Part shown: in pieces, positions 1-12,600 of the stretch
Numbering within the stretch: position 1 is the first letter of the stretch
Layout: the number at the start of each line of letters is the position of its first letter
From: Pachypanchax playfairii
Lineage: Eukaryota > Chordata > Actinopteri > Cyprinodontiformes > Aplocheilidae
Length of the DNA stretch: 64,000 nucleotides
Assembly: GCA_006937955.1 (NCBI GenBank)
Contig: SSNP01000020.1
Span: 1,767,389-1,831,388, forward strand
Reading direction: 5' to 3'
Program-made: the position numbers and the translations under genes
The notes under the pieces: generated by a model
What the model was told of the DNA's origin: nothing
Databases searched by the model: none
What the model saw: the letters and a program-made list of their open reading frames with translations, nothing else

Positions 1-32
1 TCAAAGTCTTTTCTCTTTCTCTCTCACTGTCT

Positions 33-254
33 TTATCTCTGCCACTCGTCCTCATTCTCCCAGTGCCGCTGCTGCCAGAATCCTTGTCTCTCAGCTTTAA
101 CATCAAAGCAATGTTGGGATGAATACTGTATCTCTGCAGCAGTTTAGGTGTGTGAGGCTGAGTGTGTGTGAGGGACGGCCCGGCACAGTATTATATAAGC
201 AGGAGCCAAAATTCATGCATTTTCTTATGTTAGCATAAGAAAGCAGAAACTCAG

Positions 255-298
<44 letters not shown>

Positions 299-589
299 CT
301 TGTTTTTCTAACCTCCTGAGGACCAGTTTCCTGACATTTACTATCTTTCTGGGGTCCGAGGGTTCTTGTGGGGACCGAAGCCTGGTCCCCATGGGGGGGA
401 ATCCCCTTTTTAGGGTTAGGGGTTAGGTTTATAGGTATGGTGTGAATAGAGTTTTAGTTAGTCTTAGGGTTAGTTATAGATCAGTAATGGTTAAGGTTAG
501 GAAAAGGGTTTCGGTTTGGTATAAATCTAGTTACTAAAATCAATGGAAGTCAATGGACGGTCCCCATAAGGATAACAAAACAAACTTGT

Positions 590-625
<36 letters not shown>

Positions 626-3600
626 TCACCTTGGCTCTCTTGTCGAGCCCAAAACTGTTCCACAGTTCTGGCGATGTCCCGGTTCTCCCTGAGCTTTGTC
701 TGCCATTGACGCAACATCTGGACATCTGGCTGTACTCTGACCTGTAACAGCAGCGTATTAATAGGTCCAGATGAACAGATGCTAGTAATAATTTAGCCTA
801 TGTCTATAAAGTTACCGAAAATAACAACGATACAGCTGCTTTAGATACGTTTTCTTTATGTACAGGCCAAATTCTAAAAAAGTTGCACCTTTTCTATGAT
901 TTAAATAAACTGGATGAAAATTGAGAGACACTGGAACCTTTGAATCCAATGTTTATTAAGTGAAATAAGATCAAACTACTTCCAAACATGTGCTCAGACT
1001 CACTGCAGTGACACCAACCCATCCTTTAAAAAAGATCTTTACCTACAGTATGTGAAGCTTCTATTGACCTGCATTTTTACATTTGCCCTTATTTTATTTT
1101 AGCACAGACTCATGCAACAGAGCTAGAAGGAAACAAATTCTGTTTACAGAAGCAGAAATCACAGAAACTTTAACTTAAACCATCAACATACTAAAGAACC
1201 TGCCACATGAACGTAATGAAGAAGCTGTTACAAAATGAACGTGTAATGTAAGTTTTAAGTCCTTAATGTTTATTTATCCTGCTTACCTTTCTGCTTCATG
1301 TTCAAATATTCTTTTTTCTAATACATTTAGTGGTAATTAGTTATTTGATGCTTAAAAAGATCACAATTGTGTGCAGGCGAGAGGATGGAATGTCCACGAG
1401 TCCACCATGTTTTACAGGAATTTTGCAGTTTTTTGTTGCAGATATGAAAACTAGTTACTTATCAGCAGAACGGGAACATCAACATTTGTTGTTGTTTTTT
1501 TTAAAATCAGAAGTTAATGCAAGAAGTATAAATACTGGGTTCAGTATGGGTGCCGTGTGACTGTGTGTGACTGTGTGTGACTGTGTGTGACTGTGTGTGG
1601 ACTGGGAGTGGGTGGGTGGGTGGTTGTGGGTTTTTATTGTTTTTTTTGTTTGTTTTTGTGGTGATGTGAACACTGGTGTAAATTTTTTGTACGGAGCATA
1701 CTGAACTGACTCCAGGAAGAGTAGCTGTACTTGTTACAGCTAATGGAAATCAAAATAAATACAAATGCAAGTTAGACACAGTTACAGCATAGAATCACAT
1801 AACTTTGTAGAAAATGTTTTTTGCATATGAATGTACTGTATATCACACTGCAAAAGCCTTGTAATGAATCATTTTAACATTATGTTTATTAAGCTGATAT
1901 AAGATACAGTGACTAGAATAAAGTTTAGAATATAGAGTTTGAACTTGTAATTTAGAGTTTTTATATATTTTCTAGTGATATACTTAAATGTAACATTTTA
2001 TCGATGTAATCTTTTCCTTATTTATTTGTGAATGCTGATCCCAGTATGAGCGTGTGTGCATGTGTATTATGTAAAAGCTTAAAATAACTAAGTCCTCTGC
2101 TTTACTAAGCAGTTTGTCAGATTATGAGTCACAGTTAAGATACATAACTGAGTGAGTTTGTGTCTCTGCGTGGTGGGAGGCTCAGAAATACATGTAGTCT
2201 GATAAGCTGTCTTGATTTGTTTCCATGTTCATGTTGACTCATGCTTTTGTTCTGGGAGGAAACCCCTGCAGTCGTTGCGTGCTTCTGTGTGCGTGGGCTT
2301 ACTGAGAGATTACTAAACATGTTTGCCATTTTAGATGAAAAGAAATCAGCCCTGAAGAGCTCACTCTTTTCTCTTCCTCGCGCTGTCTTTCTTTTCTTCC
2401 CCTGTCCTTTCCTTCATCAGTCCCAAGCGTCACCTAACAACACCTCAGTCTCTCCTGAGATCCTCCATCACATCAATGCTTCGTCCCTCTCCATCCACCT
2501 CTCTCTCATCTCTGCTCTGCAGTCTCCACACCTCCTCCTGCTTCCCTCCCTTGCTCCGTTGGACCCCAACATCCTCTCAAGTGCTTGGTTGTGTAGTGAC
2601 AATAGTGTTCCTATTAAAGCGTATAAAAGTAGGCCTGTTATATAAGCCTGGACATGGGCTGAGGAATTGCTAAAACCAATGAGCTCCAGTAGGTAATTCT
2701 CTGGGTGTCATGGTGCTGCAACAGCTCCAATACTGATGGGAGGAGGAACCATAGAAATGGAAATGAGGGGTGAGGGTCAGCATGGATGGGGGGTTGGAGC
2801 CTGTTGTGTTTGCTCTATTTGTGTCGATTTTCATTGGTTTCCTCCATAAATCTGATACTTATTATTCTGCTCCTGCTGCTGTCAGTTCCCTCTAAGTGAC
2901 AGAAATATGTGATAGCCATGTAGCAACTGCATAAAGACATGTTACCCACTAACACAATCACGCTAGTTGTTATTAGAACGGATGGACAATAAGTTGAGCT
3001 GATTGTGTGAGTGTTTTATTAGCGCCTGTCTGTGTCCATCACGACAGCTGATTGGTTGTCGCAGGCTGTTTCAATGTTTTTTGTGTATATTTATTATGAG
3101 AAAAATAGCAGATCTTGCTTGATGGTATTAATTTGGTGTTTTTTTCTTAAAGGCTCTTCTGAGCCTGAATCATTTACGACTGTTTGCGAACACTGTGTTA
3201 TTGTTCTAATCAGTCATGTCAGTGCACACGTGGCGGAGCCCGGTCCAGTGCATGTGAGTCACCCATCTCATGTTGTGTTGCAATGCACGAAGGCATGGAT
3301 TAAAGTGATTAGAAAAATTGCAGGGACATTGCAAGGCCACAGTCATCAAAACGCATTACTTACAGAGCAAAAAAAAAAAAAAAAAAAAAAAAAANNNNNN
3401 NNNNAAAAAAAAAAAAAAAAAAAAAAACAATCAGAAGCAAACAACAAGCTGCAAAACAAAAAGCTAAAGAGAGATAGAGCCGCCATCTTCTTGCAAAATG
3501 AACTCCAGCAGCAGGAGCACAAGATGAACCTCTACACGAAGCGCACACACCCACAAATTGCCTAATTGCAGGAATATGAATTGTGCATGCTATTTCCCAC

Positions 3601-6600
3601 ACACAGCCTTTTAAACTGCTCTCCTTTAGTGTGGCTGTGAGGCTGAGCTCCTCTCCTAGCATCACATTCTGCAGCAGCACAAAGGCCTCTGTAATATCAC
3701 CAACGCTGGCAAGTCACTCAGAGACCCAACCACAGGCTGCTCGGTCTCCCCTTCACACTCAATCCACTCATCCATCCATCATCTTTTTGTTGAACAGTGC
3801 TTCCATCATGGTTTAACCAGCCCAGTGACCTGTGATCTGATACAGGCTTCTGTAAGTGCAGGCATGAGATGTGACCGCACAATACTCCTATAGTGCTTTA
3901 TAAAAACACTGACAGGTAAACACACCTTTAATCCTATAGAGGAAAATCTTGCTTTAGAACAACTTGCCCTCATTAGCCTTTTTTTGTGGGACAAAAACTG
4001 AGGACTGAGTAAAGACAATGGCTACTGCATGTCCTGAATGCTTGTGACATTTTTTCTGCATGAGTGTTGGTGCACGTGGTCGGTCAACTGACTGAACACT
4101 AAACCTCGGTTCAAACCATTTATCTGTTCCTGCCCTGAGATCATTCAGCTGGAATCACAGACCTACTTCTGCTATCGACTATACAGCTTTCTGGGTGTGA
4201 CTGTATGTGTGAGTTTATATATCAATAAGCACCAAACAGTGACCCATTTCTTAACAAAACTCAGGCCTGATAATCCAGCAGGAATAAAGTTAAAGTAAGC
4301 AAAAACATTATTTTCACAAAAACTTGCAACTTATTAGTTACAGTTAGTAATTTTAGCGCACTGATTACTAGAATAAAACCCCCAATATTTTTAAAGCTAA
4401 AGTTTTTTATTTTGGGGAAAGAAAGCTAATAAGCTAATCAGGAATAGTGTTTTATGAATGCGCAAATGTTTTTTTTATTGTTTCAGCCTGGTACTGATAT
4501 CTTAACACAAGCCATGTTTAAAATCTTGAATTGCCACCCTAGAATTTTTCTGTAAAGTGCCTAAACATTGTTGTCATAGCGTCACCCCTAACTTTACCTG
4601 TGGCCCATCTTCCTCCAAGTCTTCTTCTTGTGTTTCGCAGTTTGTACCCAGTTCCAAACTTTAAATGCATCCACAAATTTTGTTATCCTGTTTTCGTGGC
4701 AGCGTTACAGCGACACCTACAGGTCTGATAAAGTTAGTACAGTTTATTGGATCATTTTCTGTGTTTTCATGTGGATAAAAATACTTTTAGAAACTATTTC
4801 ATGTTTGCAAGAATATTTTTTATTAAAACAACAACTAAAAAAAAGATTACTTTGGGAATACAGTGATCCCTCACTTATCGCGGTTAATTGATTCCGGACC
4901 CAACCCCTCGTGATCGGTGCAAATCCGTAAAGTAGGGATACACCAAGACACACGAAAAATAAAAGCGATTCTTTAAAATAAAATACCACGATTGACAAAT
5001 GCGATCATATTTGTGTATCTAAACAGACTATAGAGATGAAAATAAATACAACACACACACAGCACAATGGAGTGTGTTGACTACATTGAGGGGGGTGAGG
5101 TTTTTGGGTGTCTAAACACAAAAGGGGAAAGACTCTTTCCCCGAAAATGTGAGAGAACAGTTGTCAATTCAAGATGAACGATGTAGCAGGAGTAATTAAA
5201 CATGGAAATTGAAACAAAACCGGCACCTCCGGAGGATGGCTGTAATCGAAATTTCTCCAGCTCCTCTTGGTGGATCCAATGCAGGCAAGAGAGGAGCAAA
5301 TAGTCCCTACAGCAGATTCTGGGTCTGTCTGGGGGTCTCCTCCCAGTGGAATGTGCCTGTAAAACCTCTTTGAGGAGGCGTTCAGGAGGCACATTAACCA
5401 CATGCCTGAACCAACTAAGATGACTTCTTTTGATGAAGAGGAGCAGCAGCTTTACTTCAAACTCCTCCTGGATGACGGACCTCCTCACTTGATCTCTAAG
5501 GCTGAGTCTGCCACTCTGAAGAGGAAGTTCATTTCAGCCACTTGTATCTGTGATCTTGTTCTTTTCGTCAGGACCCAGATCTCATGACCATAGGTGAGAG
5601 TCGAAATGTAGACAGACCAGTCAATTGAGAGCTTTGTCTTTTGGCTCAGCTCATACTTCACTATCATAGACCGAAGCAACACCCTCATAATTGCTGAATC
5701 GCCACCTTAACGTGGTGGAGGGGTTTGAGTACACCCATGATCCGGCTATGTTGTCTGGGGTGTACGCCTCTGGTAGGGTCTCTCGAGGCAAACTGGTCTC
5801 AGGTGAGAGGTCAGAATAAGAGACGTTCAAATGCTTTGATGAGGCTCAAAAATGGAAGGGAGAAAATCTTGCCTGGAAAAGGGAGACCAGGACACTCCTC
5901 TGGAGCCTGGTCTGTGGGCGGGGCATGCCAATGAGCTCCTGGTAGTCGAATCTTGGTTCCTTTGGCTTAGCCAGGCTAAGTCTTAAAAGACTAAAGGAAT
6001 CCACCTCCATGTGGACCCACCACCTGAGTAGAGGAAAATCAATAGACGAGCGGACAGACAGCTGGGTGGCAGGCAAAGGCAGGTGCCTTGGGCATCATCA
6101 GGTGCATAAACTAAAAATACACATCAAATAACTTTCTCCAGGTGTTGAATTCTGTTGAGTTGTATTTTTGTTACTTTTCACCTGTTTTTTTCAAATACAC
6201 ATTTTTCTAGTACCTTCATTATGCAGGTGGGTAGGCAGGACTTAGACACATGCAGCAGCACCCATAAACAAAATATTCTGTCTTTACTTATGAAAAAAGA
6301 AAGAAGGAGATCCGTATTTCTACATGATCTATGGTCTCAACACATCATGAACCAGTAAAAACATCTTAAATAACACAAAAGAAAGTCTGACTGAAATATT
6401 TTTTTCATGTTGCTGCCCAGCAGTGAGTGTGTTCAATAAATCTTATCAAACCTGATAAATGGAGTTGAAGGAAATGACTGCAATAAAAGACGCCTTCTAA
6501 AGTACTTGTGAAGAGCTTCTCAATATTAAACATCTAATTGCAGTTTATTACACAACAACCACTCTGCTCTAACTGAGCTGACCGGACTTGAGTCATCCTA

Positions 6601-9600
6601 AGAGGTTTTAATGACTGGAGAAGGAAAGCGTGTGCAACATGTGTGCGCTACAGCAGGTATGGATGAACGGATTAGACTAGCTCAAGCACATACTGTAAAG
6701 CAGATTATGCAAGATGTTTAGATCTTGCAGGTCTTTATGAGTGAAAGAAGAGAAAGCTGCCTTGTCTGGGTCATAGATGTGACTAACTGCATGCTAAACA
6801 GCTTCGTGTACTTTCTGCTGTTCTTCAGTCCTCGGCGCTGTGATGAAAGGGATTAATAATGTAAGGGTAAAATTCTCTTCGACAAAAATACTCTCGGTTC
6901 CTGCTTCCAGGGCTTCAGCACGTCTGCTTTTCGTACCAGAACTCACACACACACTGCAGTCAGGGAGTCAGCGCTGCGTCAGGCAGGTTATATAACAGAG
7001 TGTAAGAGTGAGGGGGGGAAATATAGGGTGTATGTAGGGTGGAATGAACGGTAGAAATGGATCTCTCACTGATTGTATATCGTAGCTCATAATCCCATCA
7101 TTCTATTAGAAAATTAAACAATCCTGTCACGGGCTCAGTGATTTTGTTGACCCACATTGCAGGACTCAGACTCAGACAGCGTTTCAGGTGCAAAAGTGAA
7201 AGGTTTATTTACAACGTGGAGTTCAATATCTACAGTGCAGTGAATGTGCTCGGTGATCAGGTGCGCCAGGGGAATTCTCAGCACTGTAAGGGAGACGAGA
7301 GTTAGTCTTGAAGTCACTGAGACTGATTGAGAAATCTTGCACAAGGAGAGTCTTGAACTCACGAAAGGAGGCAGGTGATAGCACGTGAGAGGAGGGCAGG
7401 TCCAGTGCGGTGCTGTGCAGGGAGAGGGTGAGTCCAGGATGGAGGAGCCCAGGTGGATAGACGCAGGAGGGAGACAGATCAGGTTCCAGGCGACCAGACA
7501 CTGTACACGGATGGGATCTCGGGACACACGAGGAGCAGGGCGAACAATCCTGAGGAGAGCAGGTTAGTTGCACAACAAAACATCCAACTAGGATTAGGTT
7601 ACGTGGACTAGAAATGTTCTCGGAAAATACTCAGAAGAATCACAAGGATCGGCACAAGGGAAGCTACCATTCAGGTCAACAACCAGGCACTGAATGAACG
7701 ACCGCGTCTGGCTTAAGTAGTGCCCTGCTCCTCATCAGCGCTGATCGCCTCCAGGTGTAGACAATCTGCCTCACGCTCCCGCGCAGCTCCTCCTGCAGAC
7801 AATTAACTCACCCAACACAGAGAATACAGCACACACAGACACTGAACCTGACATTACCCCCCCCTTAACGACCGCCACCTGGCGGTTCGCCACGAGAAGC
7901 CTCAAAATCCCTTATTAACTGAGGGTCCATAATAAAGGAGGCCGGCACCCACGACCGATCTTCCGGGCCGTAGCCCTTCCAGGCTACCAGGTACTGCCGG
8001 CCTCTCCCACGTCGGCGGACGTCCAACAGTCGGTCGACTTCATAGACCAATTGTCCATCAACAACACGGGCGGGAGGGGGGGGAGCGGATGGAGGACACA
8101 GAGGACTAGACACTACAGGTTTTACTAAAGACACATGGAACACAGGGTGAATCCGCATAGATGCGGGCAAACGGAGCTTAACGGTGGAGGGACCAGGGAC
8201 AGACAGGATCTCATAGGGACCAATAAAACGGGGAGCCAGTTTCTTATGTGTGTTTTTGATTTGAATGTCACGGGTAGATAGCCATACCTTCTGCCCGACG
8301 GTGTAGGTGGGCGCAGGGATGCGTCGCCGGTCGGCCACCCTCCGGTTCTGTTCCTTCGTGCGCTCCAGCGCGGCGACCGTCTGCGCCCAGGTGCGCCTAC
8401 ACCGCCGGACGTGACCTTGAACTGAGGGATGAGTAGGTGATTGGTCCTCGGATGGAAACAGTGGGGGTTGGTATCCTAATGAGACTTCGAACGGAGATTT
8501 GTTAGTAGCAGAGGAAACCAGAGTATTATGGGCGTACTCCACCCAGGGGAGATGGTCGCTCCAGGTAGAGGGGTCGTTGGAGCACACGCAGCGCAGGGCG
8601 GCCTCCAGCTCCTGGTTCATCCGCTCGGTCTGACCGTTTGTCTGCGGATGAAACCCGGAGCTGAGGACCACCCGCGCCCCGAGCGCAACGAAGAACTCCC
8701 TCCAGACCTGGGCGATGAACTGCGGACCCCTGTCCGACAGTACCTCCTGGGGGAGTCCGTGTAAACGAAACACATGTTTCACCAGGAGCTTAGCAGTCTC
8801 TATGGCTGAAGGCAGTCTCTTCAAGGGAATAAGGTGACATGCTTTTGAAAATCTGTCCACAACTGTTAAAATCACTGAAAATCCCTTACTGACCGGCAGC
8901 CCTGTGACAAAGTCCAGTGCTATATGTGACCAGGGTCTGCCGGGGGTCTCCAGGGGTTGGAGCAGCCCGTGGGGATGTTGGTTGGAGGACTTATTGCGCG
9001 CACATACCTGACACGCTTGAACGTACTCCTTGACATCTTTGTACATGGACGGCCACCAGAAGGACCGCCGTATGAGTCCCAGCATCCTCCCTACTCCAGG
9101 ATGGCCAGAGAACCGGGCGGTATGAGCCCAGTGGAGCAGGCGAGAACGAACTGAGTGTGGAACATACCTGCGGTTAGGTGGTTGGGTGGCTGGTCCTGGA
9201 TCGTTCAGCTGTGCGCGTCTTATAGCCTCCTCGATGTCCCACAGGACTGCTCCGATCACGCAGGCTGGGGGAATTATGGTGCGGGTCTCGGGAGCTTCTA
9301 CAATGTTGAACTGGCGTGATAATGCGTCAGGCTTGATGTTTTTTGATCCGGGTCTGTAAGAAATGAAAAAGTTAAATCTGGAGAAAAATAATGACCACCT
9401 CGACTGACGAGGATTCAGTTGTTTGGCTTCCTGCAAGTACTCCAGATTTTTGTGGTCGGTTAATACCACCACCGGATCCGTTGCTCCCTCCAGCCAGTGC
9501 CTCCACTCCTCAAACGCCAATTTAATGGCGAGCAGTTCTCGGTCTCCCACGTCGTATCCCCTCTCCGCTGGAGATAGACGTCTCGAGAAAAAGGTGCAGG

Positions 9601-12600
9601 GATGCAAGCGTTGATCATGCTGACCCACCTGGGACAGCACCGCACCCACACCCGAGTCCGAGGCGTCCACCTCCATGGTGAATTGCTTCGAGGGGTCCGG
9701 TTGAATGAGGATGGGGGCACTGCTGAACTTCTCCTTTAGATGCGCAAATGCGCGCTCCGCCTCAGGAGTCCACTGGAAAGGAGTCTTAGTGGAGGTAAGG
9801 GATGTTAGGGCAGCGGCTGTCTGGCTATAATTGCGGATAAATTTTCTATAGAAATTTGCAAAGCCCAAAAAACTCTGCAGTTGTTTACGCGTAGTGGGTG
9901 TGGGCCAGTCCACTACCGCCTGTACCTTAGCTGGGTCGGGCTTCACCTGACCCCTGTCGAAGATGAAGCCCAGGAAACTCACGGATGACACATGAAACTC
10001 GCATTTTTCAGCTTTTACGAACAGTCTGTTCTCCAGCAGCCGCTGCAGCACCTGTCGCACATGGATCCTGTGCTCAGCCTCAGATGACGAGAAGATCAAG
10101 ATGTCGTCTAGATAGACAAAAACAAAAGAGTTCAAAAAGTCTCTTAGCACGTCATTTATTAGAGCCTGGAAGACGGCAGGAGCATTGGTGAGCCCGAACG
10201 GCATCACCAGGTATTCGAAATGCCCCAGTGGTGTCTTAAACGCCGTCTTCCATTCGTCTCCTTCCTTGATCCGAACGAGATGGTAGGCATTTCTGAGATC
10301 CAGTTTGGTGAAGATCGTTGCTCCCTGCACAGATTCAAACGCAGAGGCCAACAAGGGTAAAGGATATTTATTCTTAATGGTGATTTGGTTTAGTCCTCGA
10401 AAATCAATACAGGGTCGGAGCGACCCATCCTTTTTGGACACAAAAAAGAAACCTGCGCCAAGCGGTGATGTGGAACGTCGGATAATCCCTGCCTCCAGCG
10501 ACTCTTTGATGTAAGTTTCCATACTTTCGCGCTCCGGGCGCGAGATGTTATAGAGTCTGCTGGAGGGCAGAGAGGAGCCTGGCAGCAGGTCAATGGCACA
10601 GTCATAAGGCCTATGAGGTGGAAGTGAAACAGCTCTGGATCTGCTAAATACCTGTCTGAGGTCATGATACTCCTGTGGAACTCGGGTTAGATCAGGTATC
10701 TCCTCGGAAACTCTCGCCTGGGGTAGTGATGAGCGAGCCAGAGCAGAGTGCAGACACTGAGACAAACATAACAAACTCCACGAATCGATCGTGCCCTCCG
10801 TCCAATTCAGATGTGGATTATGCTTCTGCAGCCATGGATGGCCTAACACCACCGGAACCTGCGTAGAGGGAAAAATCAGAAAAGACAGTCTCTCTCGGTG
10901 ATTTCCAGAAATTACCATCTCCAACTCGCAGGTCCGGTGTGTGATGGCGGTGAGAGAACGGCCATCCAAGGCCGCAACCCTGACAGGAACCGGCAGCTTC
11001 TGGATGGACACCCCGAGCTGTTTAGCAAGAGCAGCGTCGAGGAGGTTCTGTTCACAACCTGAATCGATGAGGGCTTGAGTCTGAAAAGAGTCAGTGCAGA
11101 ATAATAAAGTCACAGGCAACGTTAGACGAGAGGATTTTGTCCCTGAAGCCGCCAGACCTCCCGGTGTTACTGGCGACTGAGGTGGTTTAACCGTTTCTGG
11201 CAAGCAGCGATGAAGTGCCCTGTTGTCCCACAGTATAAGCACTCTCTTGCCTCCATGCGTCTCTGTCTCTCTGCGGGTGTGAGCCGTGCGTTGCCTAGCT
11301 GCATCGGTTCCTCTCCGGTGGCAGCCGGTGCAGCTCTGGGCGCAGCTACGCTCTCGGTGGTGCGCGGAGACGTCCTCAGTGGCGAGCGAGCGCGAAGCTC
11401 ATCCATACGGTACCCAGTCATCCTGTGATCGATCTTAGTAGCCAGGTTAATTAGTTCTTCAACAGACTGAGGTTCATCCCTATGGAGTAACTGCTCCCGA
11501 ACTGGCTTATTAAGCGCGCCTAAGAACGCTCCTTTGAGCGCCGGCGTGTTCCAGCCAGACTCGGCAGCTAAAGTTCTAAAGTCTACAGCGAAGTCAGCTA
11601 CTGACTTCTTACCTTGTTGTAGGTGACGGAGTTGGTAGGTGATTTCTGTCTCGGATTTTCGGTACGTGAAGGTTTGCTCAAAATCTTTGATGAAGACTTC
11701 CAGAGGTGTGCAGAGGATGAGCGAGTAGCTGTACTTGGCCTCCGCCCATCGGAGTGCGCGTCCTCTCAGCAGGCCGATAATATGGGCGATCTTGGAAGCA
11801 TCATCAGGGAAAGACTGGGGGGAACGACAGAAGATCAGTGAACACTGTAACAGAAATCCAGAGCCTTTACCTGCCTCTCCCGCATAAGCCTCTGGATTAG
11901 GCAGCGATACATTGCGCACGGCGGCGCACGCCAGTGGAGCCGGTGGATCTGGCTCCGGTGGAGCTGCGACCTGCTGTGGAGGAGGCTGGGAGAGAACAGA
12001 TAGCTGGTTATTTACTGACTGCAGGAGGCCCGCAATCTCTTCCAGGCGCTGGTGATTGTATTGCTGTCGCTCGCACAGAGAGTTGAGCATGGTTTCGTGG
12101 CGAGCGAGAAGCTCAGGAGTTCCAACCGGGAACTGTCTGGCTGAGTCCGCGGGGTCTGACTGGCCTGGTTGTTCTGTCACGGGCTCAGTGATTTTGTTGA
12201 CCCACATTGCAGGACTCAGACTCAGACAGCGTTTCAGGTGCAAAAGTGAAAGGTTTATTTACAACGTGGAGTTCAATATATACAGTGCAGTGAATGTGCT
12301 CGGTGATCAGGTGCGCCAGGGGAATTCTCAGCACTGTAAGGGAGACGAGAGTTAGTCTTGAAGTCACTGAGACTGATTGAGAAATCTTGCACAAGGAGAG
12401 TCTTGAACTCACGAAAGGAGGCAGGTGATAGCACGTGAGAGGAGGGCAGGTCCAGTGCGGTGCTGTGCAGGGAGAGGGTGAGTCCAGGATGGAGGAGCCC
12501 AGGTGGATAGACGCAGGAGGGAGACAGATCAGGTTCCAGGCGACCAGACACTGTACACAGATGGGATCTCGGGACACACGAGGAGCAGGGCGAACAATCC

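Larger units (their letters stand above)
742..4858. other. iqck intron 6, distal part
   Basis: No coding exon is supported. The stretch is AT-rich intronic sequence with a short GACTGTGTGT tandem repeat (about 1555-1600), an A-rich tract around an assembly gap, and no other recognisable structure. Open frames here are short and low in complexity. Confidence 0.6.

Noticed and set aside
410..500. Interstitial telomeric repeat
   Set aside because: TTAGGG-like words are degenerate and belong to a dispersed repeat, with no tandem array.
3032..3680. Frames with long lysine or phenylalanine runs
   Set aside because: They read through a poly(A) tract and ten N, so the translation is not real.
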